DNA of 64,000 bases, from positions 10,583,729 to 10,647,728 of the forward strand of contig CP136068.1 in NCBI GenBank assembly GCA_032622095.1, given 5' to 3'. Source of the stretch: Siphonodentalium dalli. Taxonomy: Eukaryota; Mollusca; Scaphopoda; Gadilida; Siphonodentaliidae. This document shows, in pieces, positions 10,624-21,170 of this stretch. The notes under the pieces are model-generated. The model was not told the origin of the DNA and searched no databases. It was given only the letters and a program-made list of their open reading frames with translations. Position 1 is the stretch's first letter. Every line of letters begins with the position of its first letter. The position numbers and the translations under genes are program-made.

Positions 10624-13600
10624 ATGAGTACTATTAAAATTTTGTCTCTGAACTGCCGTGGACTTAACCAAGCCGAGAAACGCCGAGACGTCTTTCACCA
10701 CATTCGTAACATGGAGGGCTCGATATATTGCTTGCAAGACACACATTTCACTAAACACATGGAAAGGTGTATTGAAACAGAATGGGGATGCAAAGCGATA
10801 ATGTCATCTTATACTTTCCAGGCTAGAGGTGTAGCTATTCTATTTAGAAATAACTTTGAATATAGTATCCACGAAACACATAAAGATTCTGGTGGAAATT
10901 TTATTATACTCGACATAACCATAGAAAATATACGTTTAAGTTTGGTGAACTTGTATGGGCCAAATGAAGATAATCCAGCATTTTACTCTAACCTAAAAAA
11001 TTAATTACCCAGATTGGGAACACGCAAATAATCATGTGTGGAGACTGGAATCTGGTACAGAAACAAGACTTAGACACTTATAACTACAAACATTTAAACA
11101 ACCCCCGCGCCCAAAATGAAGTTGCGGACCTTTCCGGCAGCCTCGAACTAGTTGACGTGTGGAGATTATTTAACAAACAAGAAAGACGCTATACGTGGAG
11201 AAGAAAATCCCCAATTAAAATGGCGAGGCTAGATTACTTTTTAATTTCGGAGGACCTCCTTAATCTAGTGGGAAAAGGACCGACAATTTTACCCGGATAC
11301 AAAACAGATCATTCTATTATTTCACTCCCATTAAACGTCAGTGACATCAAGACTGGTCCAGGTTTTTGGAAATTTAATAATTCTCTGTTATACTGTAGAG
11401 AATATGTCGACTTAGTAAAAGGAATCATAGCTGAAAACAAAATAAGATATTCTTACTCCTCAAATGAGGAAAAAAACATTAAAAATTGCTCCATTGGAAA
11501 ACGACTATTTCTCGACGCAGTGTTGCTTGATATCAGAGGCGATACTATACGATTTTCTGCAAATCGAAAACGTGAGCGAATAAAAATTGAGAAAAATCTA
11601 ACATTAAAAAAGGCAAAAATTATTTCTGATCTTGAGCATCCATCATATAGCTCTGAAGAAAAGCAAAAAATAATGGAAGACTTAGAAAAAGTAGAAGTCG
11701 AAATGGAAGCAATGCGAAGAGAAACAATCCGCGGAACCATGGTTAGATCTCGTGCAAAATGGATAGAGGAAGGCGAAAAACCAACAAAATATTTTCTAAA
11801 TTTAGAAAAACGTAATTACATTTCCAAAGCCCTGACCAGCCTGACAGTGGCGAATGATAGTACAATCACAAAACAAACCGATATCATGAAAGAAGTCCGA
11901 AATTTTTATCTTAATTTATACTCATATAGGTCAATGGACGATCGCGATTTAAAATCCCTTCTTAACGATGGAACCGTTCCTAAACTAAGCAACATGCAGG
12001 CCTCGAGTATTGAAGGACCTTTAACCTTGCAAGAATTAACAGATGCGCTTAAGACCACAAAAAATAATAAAAGCCCAGGGCCATCCGGATACACTTATGA
12101 ATTTTATAAATTTTTTTGATCTGACCTTGGCCCCTTCTTAACAGAGTCGCTCAATGAATCGTTTTCAATGGGGGAGCTATCAATCACACAAAAACAAGGC
12201 ATTATAACGTTGATACCAAAAAAGGATAAAAATAGGCAGATGATAAAAAACTGGCGTCCCATCACCCTCTTGAATACATCCTACAAACTAGCCTCGTCAT
12301 GCATAGCTGACAGAATAAAACGTGTGCTCCCATCTATAATCAACTCCGATCAAACTGGGTTTCTAGCTGGTAGGTATATAGGTGACAACACCCGACTTAT
12401 ATATGACATAATTCACAGGACAAAGCAAGAAAATAAATCTGGCCTACTACTCCTTATCGATTTTGAAAAAGCATTTGACACTGTTTCCTGGTCATTTATA
12501 AGAAAATGTCTTGACCTTTTTAATTTTGGAGATGCAGTAAAAAAATGGATATCAATTTTGTACGAGAATGCCAGTTCATCTATTCTGATTAATGGTCATA
12601 TTTCTCAGAGCTTCATGTTAGGGAGAGGCTGCCGCCAGGGTGACCCAATATCCCCGTATATCTTCCTCCTCTGTGCCGAAGTTTTAGGGCTAATGATACG
12701 ACAAAACAATACAATTAAAGGGATTTTCCTCGGCGGTTCAGAGTACAAAATAACACAATATGCGGACGACACGACGCTCATACTTGATGGTTCTGAAAAT
12801 AGACTACGCGAATCGTACTTAACACTGGACGAATTTGCTCGGGTATCGGGTCAGCGCATAAATCCTGAAAAATGTCAAGCAGCGTGGATAGGGATTGAGT
12901 CACAAAATAAAATACGACAAGTGCTTTCGGAATTAAACCTGTCTACCGTAAACACCTTTAATTTTCTAGGCATTCATTTCGACACTAATTTAACAAACAT
13001 GAATATAAACTACAGTTATAAACTCGAAGATATTGATAGGACCACAAAAATTTGGAAACACAGACTCCTGACCCCTTTAGGTAGAATAACAGTTATCAAA
13101 TCACTAATCTTACCTAAATTGACACACCTATTTATAGCTCTCCCAAGTCCGGATACAGCCTTTTTGAAAGGCCTAAATACCTGTCTATATAATTTCATTT
13201 GGAATTCCAAACGCGATAGAATAAAAAGAAAACAATTATGTGCTGACCATATGTACGGAGGTTTGAAGATGATTAATGTTGAAAACTTTGATGCCGCCAT
13301 GAAAATTACCTGGATACGACGTTTGATTTGCAAACAATCGAAGTGGGCTTCACTATGCAATACCACCCCTCTCTTAAACGACCCACTCCTTCTCACATAC
13401 CACGCAAATTATATTGTAAAGCAAACAGACAAGTTCGCAAATCCATTCTGGAGAGACGTCTTCCGCGCATGGTGTAAATTTATGCGACTAAATAATGCAA
13501 ATGATAATATTATGACCTCAACTATCTGGAATAATCCGAACATAAAAATCGGAGGTTCGTCGATCAACTTGAAGTCGTGGAAAGATGCGGGAATATATTA

Positions 13601-14405
13601 TATAAATGATCTATTCCAATCAGATAATAAATTCCATACCCCATTCACATTATATGCAACTTTCAACATCCGCGTCGATTTCATAACAATCAACAACATA
13701 AAGCGTCAGATTTTCTCATTGGCAAGTTCTCTTAATCAACGCTTAATCCGTATGCCATGTCCATTCCTACCCAACAATCTCGCTCCGATACTCCGTGACG
13801 TAAAAGGCGGGCAATTATTTTACAAAACTCTAACAAATGGGAAAAATATGCCGAATGCATGCCAAAAATGGGAATACGAAATAGGCGAGAAGATAGAAAA
13901 TTGGGAAGAACATTTGAGCATGCCCTTTAAAACGACAACGGATACGAAATTACAGTGGCTCCAATTCAGAATAAACACACGAATTATTAGTACCAATAAA
14001 TTTCTGAAGATGGCTAACCTTAGACTCGACGATTTTTGCAATCGCTGTCAAAATGTACAGGAAACCATATCTCATATTTTCTGGGATTGTCCCCACGTCC
14101 AAACCTTTATACTAGAAATTAAAACATGGACAAGAAACAACCAATTTCCAATTGATCTAACAAAAAAGATTATAATTATAGGTATCGATCATGAATACAG
14201 ATATTCAAAAATTAACCTTTTCCTACTAGTGTTGAAACAATATATATATAGGACCAAATTCACACCGACACAGATGTCGCTTCGCCCGTTCCTTTGCGAT
14301 CTTCAATTTAGGTATGAATGCGAGAGATACAACGCAAAATGCAACATGAATCACGACTTCGATAATCAGTGGGTGGCACTGCGAAATGCCTTAAAAATAA
14401 AATAA
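10624..14405 (+). pseudogene. LINE ORF2: APE endonuclease + reverse transcriptase + zinc knuckle, one frameshift and one stop
   Basis: 10624-11004 opens with MSTIKILSLNCRGLNQAEKR, then LQDTHF and NLYGPNED (APE endonuclease). The frame shifts near 11000 at an A-run ('ctaaaaaatt') and continues 11010-12116 with MCGDWNLVQ, TWRRKSPIKMARLDYFLIS and TDHSIISLP (catalytic D and H). One in-frame TGA lies at 12117. From 12120 the same frame runs 762 codons, with IITLIPKKDKN, NWRPITLLN, SDQTGFLAGRYIGDN, LLLIDFEKAFDTVSW, GRGCRQGDPISPYIF, the catalytic YADDT near 12760, and FNFLGIHF. The C-terminal knuckle is C-N-R-C-x8-H-x4-C near 14037-14088. Known role: target-primed reverse transcription. With only two lesions, this copy is young but probably not autonomous unless the lesions are assembly errors. 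Confidence 0.92.
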
Positions 14406-14582
14406 TATAATATTATATTAAAAACCCTGTTTGTTACAGACTCAAAGTATACCCTACCTTAACAGTGACCCTGAACAACACACAGCATAAATCAATTACC
14501 CGGTACCCGAGCGATCATTCTCATTCTTATTGGTCCAGTAATACAGTCCACAAGAACGTCAATATATACATGGTATGCTTAA

Positions 14583-15051
14583 AGGTACTCAACCCGATAA
14601 AACTCCTCTCAATTGCTATTTCAATGGCTTCGGGGGTCAAAAGTGTTTGGTTCGAGTCGAGGAAGTCACCCATCAAGTCTCAGATTTGTTAGATATCGAT
14701 TTTAGAAATCTATTATTTTTCATTATCGGGAATTCTTTCTGGCCCAGTACGTAGTCAATTATTACCACTTGATTATAGAGTTATCCATCCTTGTCTGTTT
14801 GAATAGAATTTTGGCGTAAAATCTCGAGCATGTTACCAAATTGACGGCAGTTATAAGTACTCATCTCGAGAACATAAGAATTTTCAAAAATCAATATCTA
14901 ATAACTCTGAGCTTTGTTTGATGGGTTCCTCGACTCGAATCAAATATTTTTTACCCCCAAAGCCAAAGAAATAGTAATATAGGACCCTCTGATCGGATTG
15001 TTGTTGTTGGAATCTGTTGAGATGGGGACCCTCTTTACGGGTTGAGTACCT
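14583..15051. mobile_element. 469-bp MITE with TTAA target duplication inside the LINE 3' UTR (Kolobok-like)
   Basis: TTAA at 14579-14582 and 15052-15055 brackets AGGTACTCAACCCG (14583-14596) and its inverse CGGGTTGAGTACCT (15038-15051). Long subterminal inverted arms are also visible: 'ggttcgagtcgaggaa' at about 14649 against 'ttcctcgactcgaatca' near 14926. TTAA duplication with termini starting AGG fits the Kolobok superfamily, whereas piggyBac ends start CC. No ORF. A related half-copy lies at about 286-390. Confidence 0.85.
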
Positions 15052-15536
15052 TTAACCACATCACAACATTTTACAATCACAGTCCCAAACGCAATTCAAG
15101 CGAGCGTTGTGTATTTTTCCCCTTTGCTATCGAACCAGGCAATATTCACAATATTTACAATACGGTCTCAATATGGTTAAATTTACTAATTAAACTGTTT
15201 ATGTTAAATTCAGAACTTAAATCAATTAAAGCTGCACATAGTGTTGGAACATTGAATTTGCAAACCTTAAATATTGCAAACCATCGACCACTTTAGCCGG
15301 TTAATAAGGGAAATTTAAAGTTAATCTGAAGACAAACAAATAATCTATTGTTTTTTATTATCATTGTTGTTGCTAAAGAAAGTCCTTTTCAGGCAAAAAA
15401 TATATCAAGGTAGTACCTAGTATCGATTATTGGTCTTGCTTTTAAGTTGAACGATGACTGTTAAAATTGTCCTAACACATAGTGTGGCTTTAAATATTTT
15501 CTAATTGCATGTCACAGGTAAGAAAGTAGGCCAGGG

Positions 15537-15561
15537 CATGGAAGAGTGAAACTCTTCCATG
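15537..15561 (+). promoter_or_regulatory. Perfect 11-bp stem-loop in the LINE 3' UTR
   Basis: CATGGAAGAGT, loop GAA, ACTCTTCCATG. It lies about 95 bp upstream of the A-rich tail. In stringent LINEs such a 3' stem-loop is bound by the element's reverse transcriptase; that role is inferred here. Confidence 0.6.
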
Positions 15562-15656
15562 TTTTGGACAGAGAGCATGAATGAGTGAATGTATTTTGTC
15601 TCTTTCTTTTGTTATTATTCTTCTTTATCAATAAAAAAATTATAAAAAAAAAAATA

Positions 15657-15805
15657 AAAATATACCCTAATCGGTTAAATTCTTTCGATAATACTATCTA
15701 AATAAATTGTAGCTATTATTCGGATCAGCTCTCCCCGTCGAAAAAGTGATAGTTGGACCAAAACGAGACTTGAGAACAGTTTGTTTACAATATCAACGTA
15801 TTGAA
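15657..15805 (+). repeat. Right part of the LINE target repeat
   Basis: Begins with the right target-site duplication (15657-15672), then 'cggttaaattctttcgata', 'ctattattcggatcagct' and 'gtttgtttacaatatcaacg'. It continues the repeat broken at 7660 and matches 34098-34210. Confidence 0.8.
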
Positions 15806-16089
15806 TAACTGGAGCCGACAACGCACGTCCGTCGGCTAATCGTAAAATACACACATATTTGTCAAAGTGCAGACTAATTCACAACCTTCGTGTATTCAAG
15901 AAAATGAATCACAACAAAATTAAGCGAATTGTACATCGAATGTGTAGGTATAATCTTCCATGTGTATATCATTCCATAAATACTTCAATATCATGACAAT
16001 CTATTAATTATTATAAAAAAACTCAAAGTTTACGGAACGTCGAAATATACGCAAGAGCGCAAACATACTATATTACCATCGCACGCTAT

Positions 16090-16473
16090 TCTGGGGTTCT
16101 TATAAAGGTTCTCTGAAGAACCATGTTGGGTAGATTATGGTTCCCTTAAGAACCCTGTTCTGATATATGAAAGCTTCTATGAAGAACCCTCGTGTGATCC
16201 TTATGATGGTTCCTCCGAAGTACCATCTTGGGTTCTTATACAGGTTCCACGAAGAACCATGTTGGGATATATTATGGTTCCCTTAAGAACCCTGTTCTGT
16301 TATGAACAGTGTTCTCCGAAGAACCCTCTTGGAGTTCTTCTGTGGAACATTATATGGTTCTTCAGTAGAACCTTATGATGGAGTCCTTTGTAGCACCAAA
16401 TAAGGTGCTCCAATTGTGAAAAGGTGAAGAACCTTTTTGGGTTCTCTGAAGGACTTCTGGTTCTAAGAGTGTA
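16090..16473 (-). repeat. GAAGAACC-type MITE-like repeat, longer copy
   Basis: About 380 bp of alternating ggttct / agaacc blocks ('gaagaaccatgttggg', 'cccttaagaaccctgttctg'). Two near-identical stretches begin at about 16093 and 16219. It ends in ttctaagagtgt (16462-16473), the inverse of the start of the copy at 2698. Such sequence can fold into many small hairpins. Confidence 0.65.
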
Positions 16474-17464
16474 AGATAAGTTATTTTCTAATGTTCTTTA
16501 AAGCACACATTGGTGTAGGACAACCTACATATATAGATAAAAATAGACAGAGGAATACATGGTATATATGTGATATACATATACCAAGTAACAGATTAAT
16601 ATGAAATTGTAAACATGTAGATTATATACTGGACATAGGTCACCTACGGAATGATGTGATGTACCATATGGTACATTACCACTTCCGCAGTCGACCAATA
16701 CCCACCATCAGTATGGCGTTTATACAGGGTATAAGACTGTAAAGGAGTTGTCCGGCACTATCATGTAACCAAAAACATTCGGGGATAGCATAACACAGTC
16801 CTAAAACCAGTTATTTCCATAATGGTCCCCAATGGATTCAGGCCACACGAGAGACCGGAACACACACATACACTTCCTATCATCGCAAACGTAATTCGTG
16901 CATGTCGTTTTAAGATTAACTGTATCAAACGCCGAAAGTAATGTAAACCATGATTTTCATAACAGTGCCAAAAGTCCATGCGCAGTTTTCAGCTCAAACT
17001 CCCCCGTAAATACTTAATTAAAAGGTCGCTGACAAAAATGTCCGTGACGAAGTTGGCAGGGAAGAGTTGATAGCACCAATTAGTCCAATATGATACAAAG
17101 TGCATATTTACTAAATATGTTGCATATCTGCAATGCGTCAGTAACAATGTCCTAAAGTTTTAGGTAAACAAGAAAATCGGCAGAAATGGCAAGAACTCGT
17201 CAAAATGGGCCCAACCAAACTCAGAATCGCAGGTTCCAATGATGGTTAATATCAGTGCCAAGATTTTTAAAAAATCACTGGAAACTTACAGATTATAGGT
17301 TCGGACAGATGCATCCCCGGATATATATATGTCGAAAATGTCCGAGAAAACTCAAAATCGCAGGTGCGCAGGATCCATTGTTTATTGATGTATGTGGCAA
17401 GTTAAAATTGACCAGAAATTGGCGGAATGTCGGGGGACAATAACTGATGGGCACCATAAAACAG
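16474..17464. other. Intron 1: nothing identified
   Basis: No gene or clear array. Small open frames at 16761-16979 (minus) and 17255-17443 (plus) have no recognisable motif or splice context. Confidence 0.4.
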
Positions 17465-18409
17465 TGATATTAATTTTCTCATGCAGAGTTCATCCATACA
17501 GTTCAGGCAATGACAACGACATTCCCATGCAGTGTACATCGCTGCATTGTATGTAGTGGCATTGGCATTTCCATGAAGTTGTCATCACTGCATTATATGT
17601 AGTGATATTGACATTCCCATGTAGTGCTCATCGCTGTATTGTATGTAGTGACATTGACATTACCATGCAGTGTCCACCCCTGTATTGTATGTACTGACAC
17701 TAACATGCGCATGCAGTGTTCATCGCAGCATTATAGGTAGTGACATTGATATTCCCATGTGGTGTTCATCACTGCATTATAGGTAGTGACGTTGACATTC
17801 CCATGTAGTGTCCATACGTGCATTGTAGGTAGTGACATTGACATTCCCATGCAGTGGTCATCACTGCATTATAGGTAGTGACATTGACAATCCCATGCAG
17901 TGCCCATCTCTGCATTGTAGGTAGTGATATTGACATTTTCATGCAGTGTTCATCACTGCATTATATGTAGTGACATTGACATTCCCATGTAAAGTCAATA
18001 CCAGCATTGGAGGTAGTGGCATTAACATTCCCATGCAGTGTTCATTACTGCATTATAGGTAGTGACATTGACATCCTCATGCAGTATATATCCCTGCATT
18101 GTATGTAGTGACATTGACATTCCCCTGCAGTGTTCATCACTGCATTATAAGTAGTGACATTGTCATTCCCACGCAGTGTTCATCCCTCCAGTTCAGGTTG
18201 TAACATTGACATTCCCTTGCATTGTCCATCCCTGCATTGTAGATAGTGACATTGACATTCACATGCAGTGGTCATCCCTCCAGTTCAGGTAGTGGCATTG
18301 ACATTCCCATGCAGTGTCAAATCCTGCATAATAGGTAGTGACATTGACATTCCCGTGCAGTGTTCATCACTGCAGTATATGTAGTAACATTGACATTCCC
18401 ATGTATTTC
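17465..18409. repeat. About 46-bp minisatellite, roughly 20 copies, reaching the acceptor of exon B
   Basis: The unit is approximately 'cattcccatgcagtgttcat' followed by 'cactgcattataggtagtga' and 'cattga'. Each unit carries GCAGTG...CACTGC, a small palindrome. Copies are diverged (C/T and G/A changes). The final unit changes to 'cattcccatgtatttcag', which is the functional acceptor of exon B. Confidence 0.9.
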
Positions 18410-18411
18410 AG

Positions 18412-18526
18412 TGTTCCTGAATCCGAACAGCGCACAGTGTCTGGTACAGAAGAAATCCGACTTCGTGCAGTGTTTTGAAAAGATTCCATCCCCACGTCGT
18501 GGAGACCTCGACTCCGTTGTTTGCGG
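18412..18526 (+). CDS. Exon B: cysteine-rich ectodomain segment (residues 51-88)
   Basis: The acceptor atgtatttcag is followed by TG, which completes GTG (Val) with the last base of exon A. The frame encodes FLNPNSAQCLVQKKSDFVQC and ends GDLDSVVC, with Cys 60, 71 and 88. The donor TGCGG|GTAAGC leaves two bases that join G of exon C to make Gly. The exon is GC-richer than its surroundings. Its acceptor is the last, modified unit of the upstream minisatellite, so the pyrimidine tract is poor. Phase fit on both sides is the main support. Confidence 0.8.
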
Positions 18527-19060
18527 GTAAGCTTAAAGCGAAACGCAATGGACCTTTCCACAGCTGTTAATAATATATTTATTAGCGGATATTTCCGCCC
18601 AGTCAGCGACTAAGCCGGCCAATTGCTGCATTGGACATTCTGATGCCATCTTTCTTCAGTCTAATTTTAATATCCATGCATACATTCCGTGTTAAATTGG
18701 TTATATTCAAATAACTTTTGTGTTGCCAAATCATAATATAGTGTGATTTATATTTGCGCCATGTTATACATTTATCCGTGATTATAACAATGTCCGAATC
18801 ATTCCAAATATGCCAGGAGCCGTAACATCTCCGTTTTTCTACCTGGTGTTTATAAACGATTTGCTTAACAATTGTTTTCTATTTTAAGACATGACAGTTC
18901 TGGTCTGTTTTTGGATTTTCCTGCGGTAATTTTTCGCAGCACCTCCAGTGGGAGTACAATATCGATTCCAATAATGAGCATCGTGGTATATACATTGATC
19001 CTTCTTGAATATAAAGTTTATAATATTTAGTTATAGTGTAGGGAAGTGAGAATGGCTTCG
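18527..19060. other. Intron 2, start: nothing identified
   Basis: AT-rich sequence with no recognised gene or repeat. Confidence 0.4.
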
Positions 19061-19063
19061 CCA

Positions 19064-19121
19064 GCCCGCTGTAGCGGGCCGCCGGGTTGTACGTAAATGA
19101 CATCGTGCCCGCTACAGCGGG
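19064..19121. repeat. Two GC-rich hairpins of opposite loop orientation
   Basis: GCCCGCT-gt-AGCGGGC at 19064-19079 and GCCCGCT-ac-AGCGGGt at 19107-19121. They are strikingly GC-rich in AT-rich DNA. The two loops are reverse complements, so the two hairpins can also pair with each other. Confidence 0.6.
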
Positions 19122-19129
19122 TTGAAAGA

Positions 19130-19830
19130 GTTAATGAACTGGGATCTTCCGGTTATGGTATGCGCATTGTCAACGCGAACTGCACATTTCCGACAACGGC
19201 TGATGATATTTGTATCATATCCATGCACAAGTTCAGTTATGGTTTTCAACGAGACAAAACGCCATCACGATCGTGTTAACCGCACATAGTGCCTAGGTAA
19301 TCAGGTGCTGTCAGAATCAACAGAATGTCGTCATCTGGGTATTACTCAAAATAAATCCAATCACTCGTCCAATCGCGCGAATGAGATATCCAATTCTATG
19401 AGGAAAATCTACTTTTCAACAGCAGGAAATAAATCTCTTCAAACGTGTACCCCGCTAACATTGTCAAAGCTCCTATATAGTATAGTCCTTCCGAGAGCTT
19501 TATATGGTTCAGAACATCTCTACCGAACAGGGAGGCAGAGTATACAATTGAAAACTAATTTCGGACATGTGTCAAACACATACAATATCTCCCCAGCAGA
19601 GCTGGCACAAATGTGTCACTCAGTCTTCTGGGCCACTTACCTATCCAGAGACAGATACACATAAGCAAACTTGCATTCCACTCGACCTGACAAATCAAAA
19701 GAACTGAAACACTTAGCACTGCTGTTGAACAGAACACTGTTCAGAAGAAATAATTCCAGTTGAAGCGCATGTGGACTGTCATTCGACAATGAGATGGAGA
19801 AAATAACTAATTCACGCAATGTTCACCCAA
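19130..19830 (+). pseudogene. Degenerate LINE reverse-transcriptase fragment (YADD to thumb region)
   Basis: 19148-19270 reads GMRIVNANCTFPTTADDICI in one frame, with ADD as the polymerase catalytic motif. 19305-19664 reads RHLGITQNKSNHSSNRANEI and then LTLSKLLYSIVLPRALYGSE, the usual post-catalytic 'hLG' and 'lyxxvvlPrllYGsE' segments of non-LTR ORF2. Many stops. It is probably the same family as the fragment at 21171-22660, but it lies upstream of it, so the order is scrambled. Confidence 0.65.
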
Positions 19831-21170
19831 TGCATCTTCTCCGATACCAATTTTGGACAATTATCTTGGATCGTTTTGGTATAGAATGTTTTGTGTTCTT
19901 GGAATATATGCAGTACGATTGTCTCTGAGAATTCCTGCTAGGAGGAATTAACTTAGACCCATCTGTACATGTCGCGGATTCCTGGCCCGACATTATAATA
20001 TTTCTACATCTCCGTTGCGCAGTAACATGTATGTAATATATTTTGTGTATATATATTTGTCTAGTTTGTGTGTGCAGACGACATAGTGCCTGTAACACAA
20101 TACATATAAGTTATGTTTGCTCTTCATTACTGGAGATTAATAAACAAATAAATTTATATATTTATCCGTGATTATAATAATGTTTTTCATTTAGCATGAC
20201 ACTTTTAATGGCAAAACGAATGTGTGTTCTCTGGTGTTGATGTATTAAAGAGTTCAGAGATCTCGTGCCCCTAGTTCCATACTGTCCTAAGTAACATTTG
20301 TTACGAAACGTCGTATGGGATATTGTTGTAACTGGAATTCCAAGCTCTACAAGATGGTCGCGGTCCCGACAATGAATCATGCATACTAACGCCACAAATG
20401 TCATTTCTTTCTTGTCCGTTGTGCTCCAAAGTCTATGTAGTTGCGGACCGACTTGTGCTATGTGTGTTTGCAACGCGCATCTCTAAGTCTACTTTGTCCT
20501 GTGTGCTCCATGTCGAGAAAATGCAAAGTTCCACCTTGTTCTAAGTACAATACGGGGAAATAATTTGTCACTTAGAACAATTTGAAATTGATAATTTAGT
20601 TCCATTCTGTTCTAAACGCCATACGAATGGTGGATTCGTCACATAGGACCATATGGATGTAACTATTTGAAGCATAACCTCGCATGAGGACCATCATATT
20701 TTATGAGGGTTAAGTGTTAAATACTTTAACAAAGGGACTTTTGGGCACACTTTACGTTTTATTGTATATTTCTAGGAGTGTATTTTCGATTTATCATAGA
20801 AATCGAAACCACTCGGTCTATCTCCAACTGATATAGGACGTTCAAGGAAGCCTTGTAAAAGCGAGGTATACGGGTCATACATATAATCATTTCGTTTATT
20901 AGAATTCGACCAACGTGTGGTGGAAAGTTTTATTTTAAAATGCACCAGATATATTTTACTCAACTATTGAATTAAATCAAGCAAGTCAAAGTTGTTGTTT
21001 GCTCGCAAGCCTTATGTTCACATATAAGAAAACGTGAATAGCCCATCCCTCTTACTATGGAATACCCTCAGCTGTCAGTTATCAGAGTTCTTAAGTACAA
21101 GATAAAGTGTGTGTTCCTTGCTTGGGAAGTCCGTAACGTGCGAATAAATACATATTGTCATACAAAGGCT
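19831..21170. other. Intron 2: no gene seen
   Basis: 19840-20100 may be the 3' tail of the preceding LINE relic. 20525-20660 ('gttctaagtacaatac', 'cacttagaacaa') recurs in diverged form at 27090-27190. Otherwise nothing is recognised. Confidence 0.35.

Larger units (their letters stand above)
7661..15656 (+). mobile_element. Near-intact LINE retrotransposon, Tx1/L1-like, with 16-bp target-site duplication
   Basis: Seen: a 16-bp direct repeat AAAATATACCCTAATC at 7645-7660 and 15657-15672 brackets about 8.0 kb. The element contains a 5' UTR (7661-7920), ORF1 (7921-8865), a long inter-ORF spacer, ORF2 (10624-14405), a 3' UTR with a stem-loop (15537-15561) and an A-rich tail ending at 15656. The uninterrupted target exists at 34068-34210. 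ORF2 carries only one frameshift and one stop, so the insertion looks recent. A 469-bp TTAA MITE (14583-15051) sits inside the 3' UTR and must be younger. Clade: an L1-type ORF1 plus an APE endonuclease and a YADD reverse transcriptase suggest the Tx1/L1 group. This was judged by eye, not by a tree. Confidence 0.9.
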
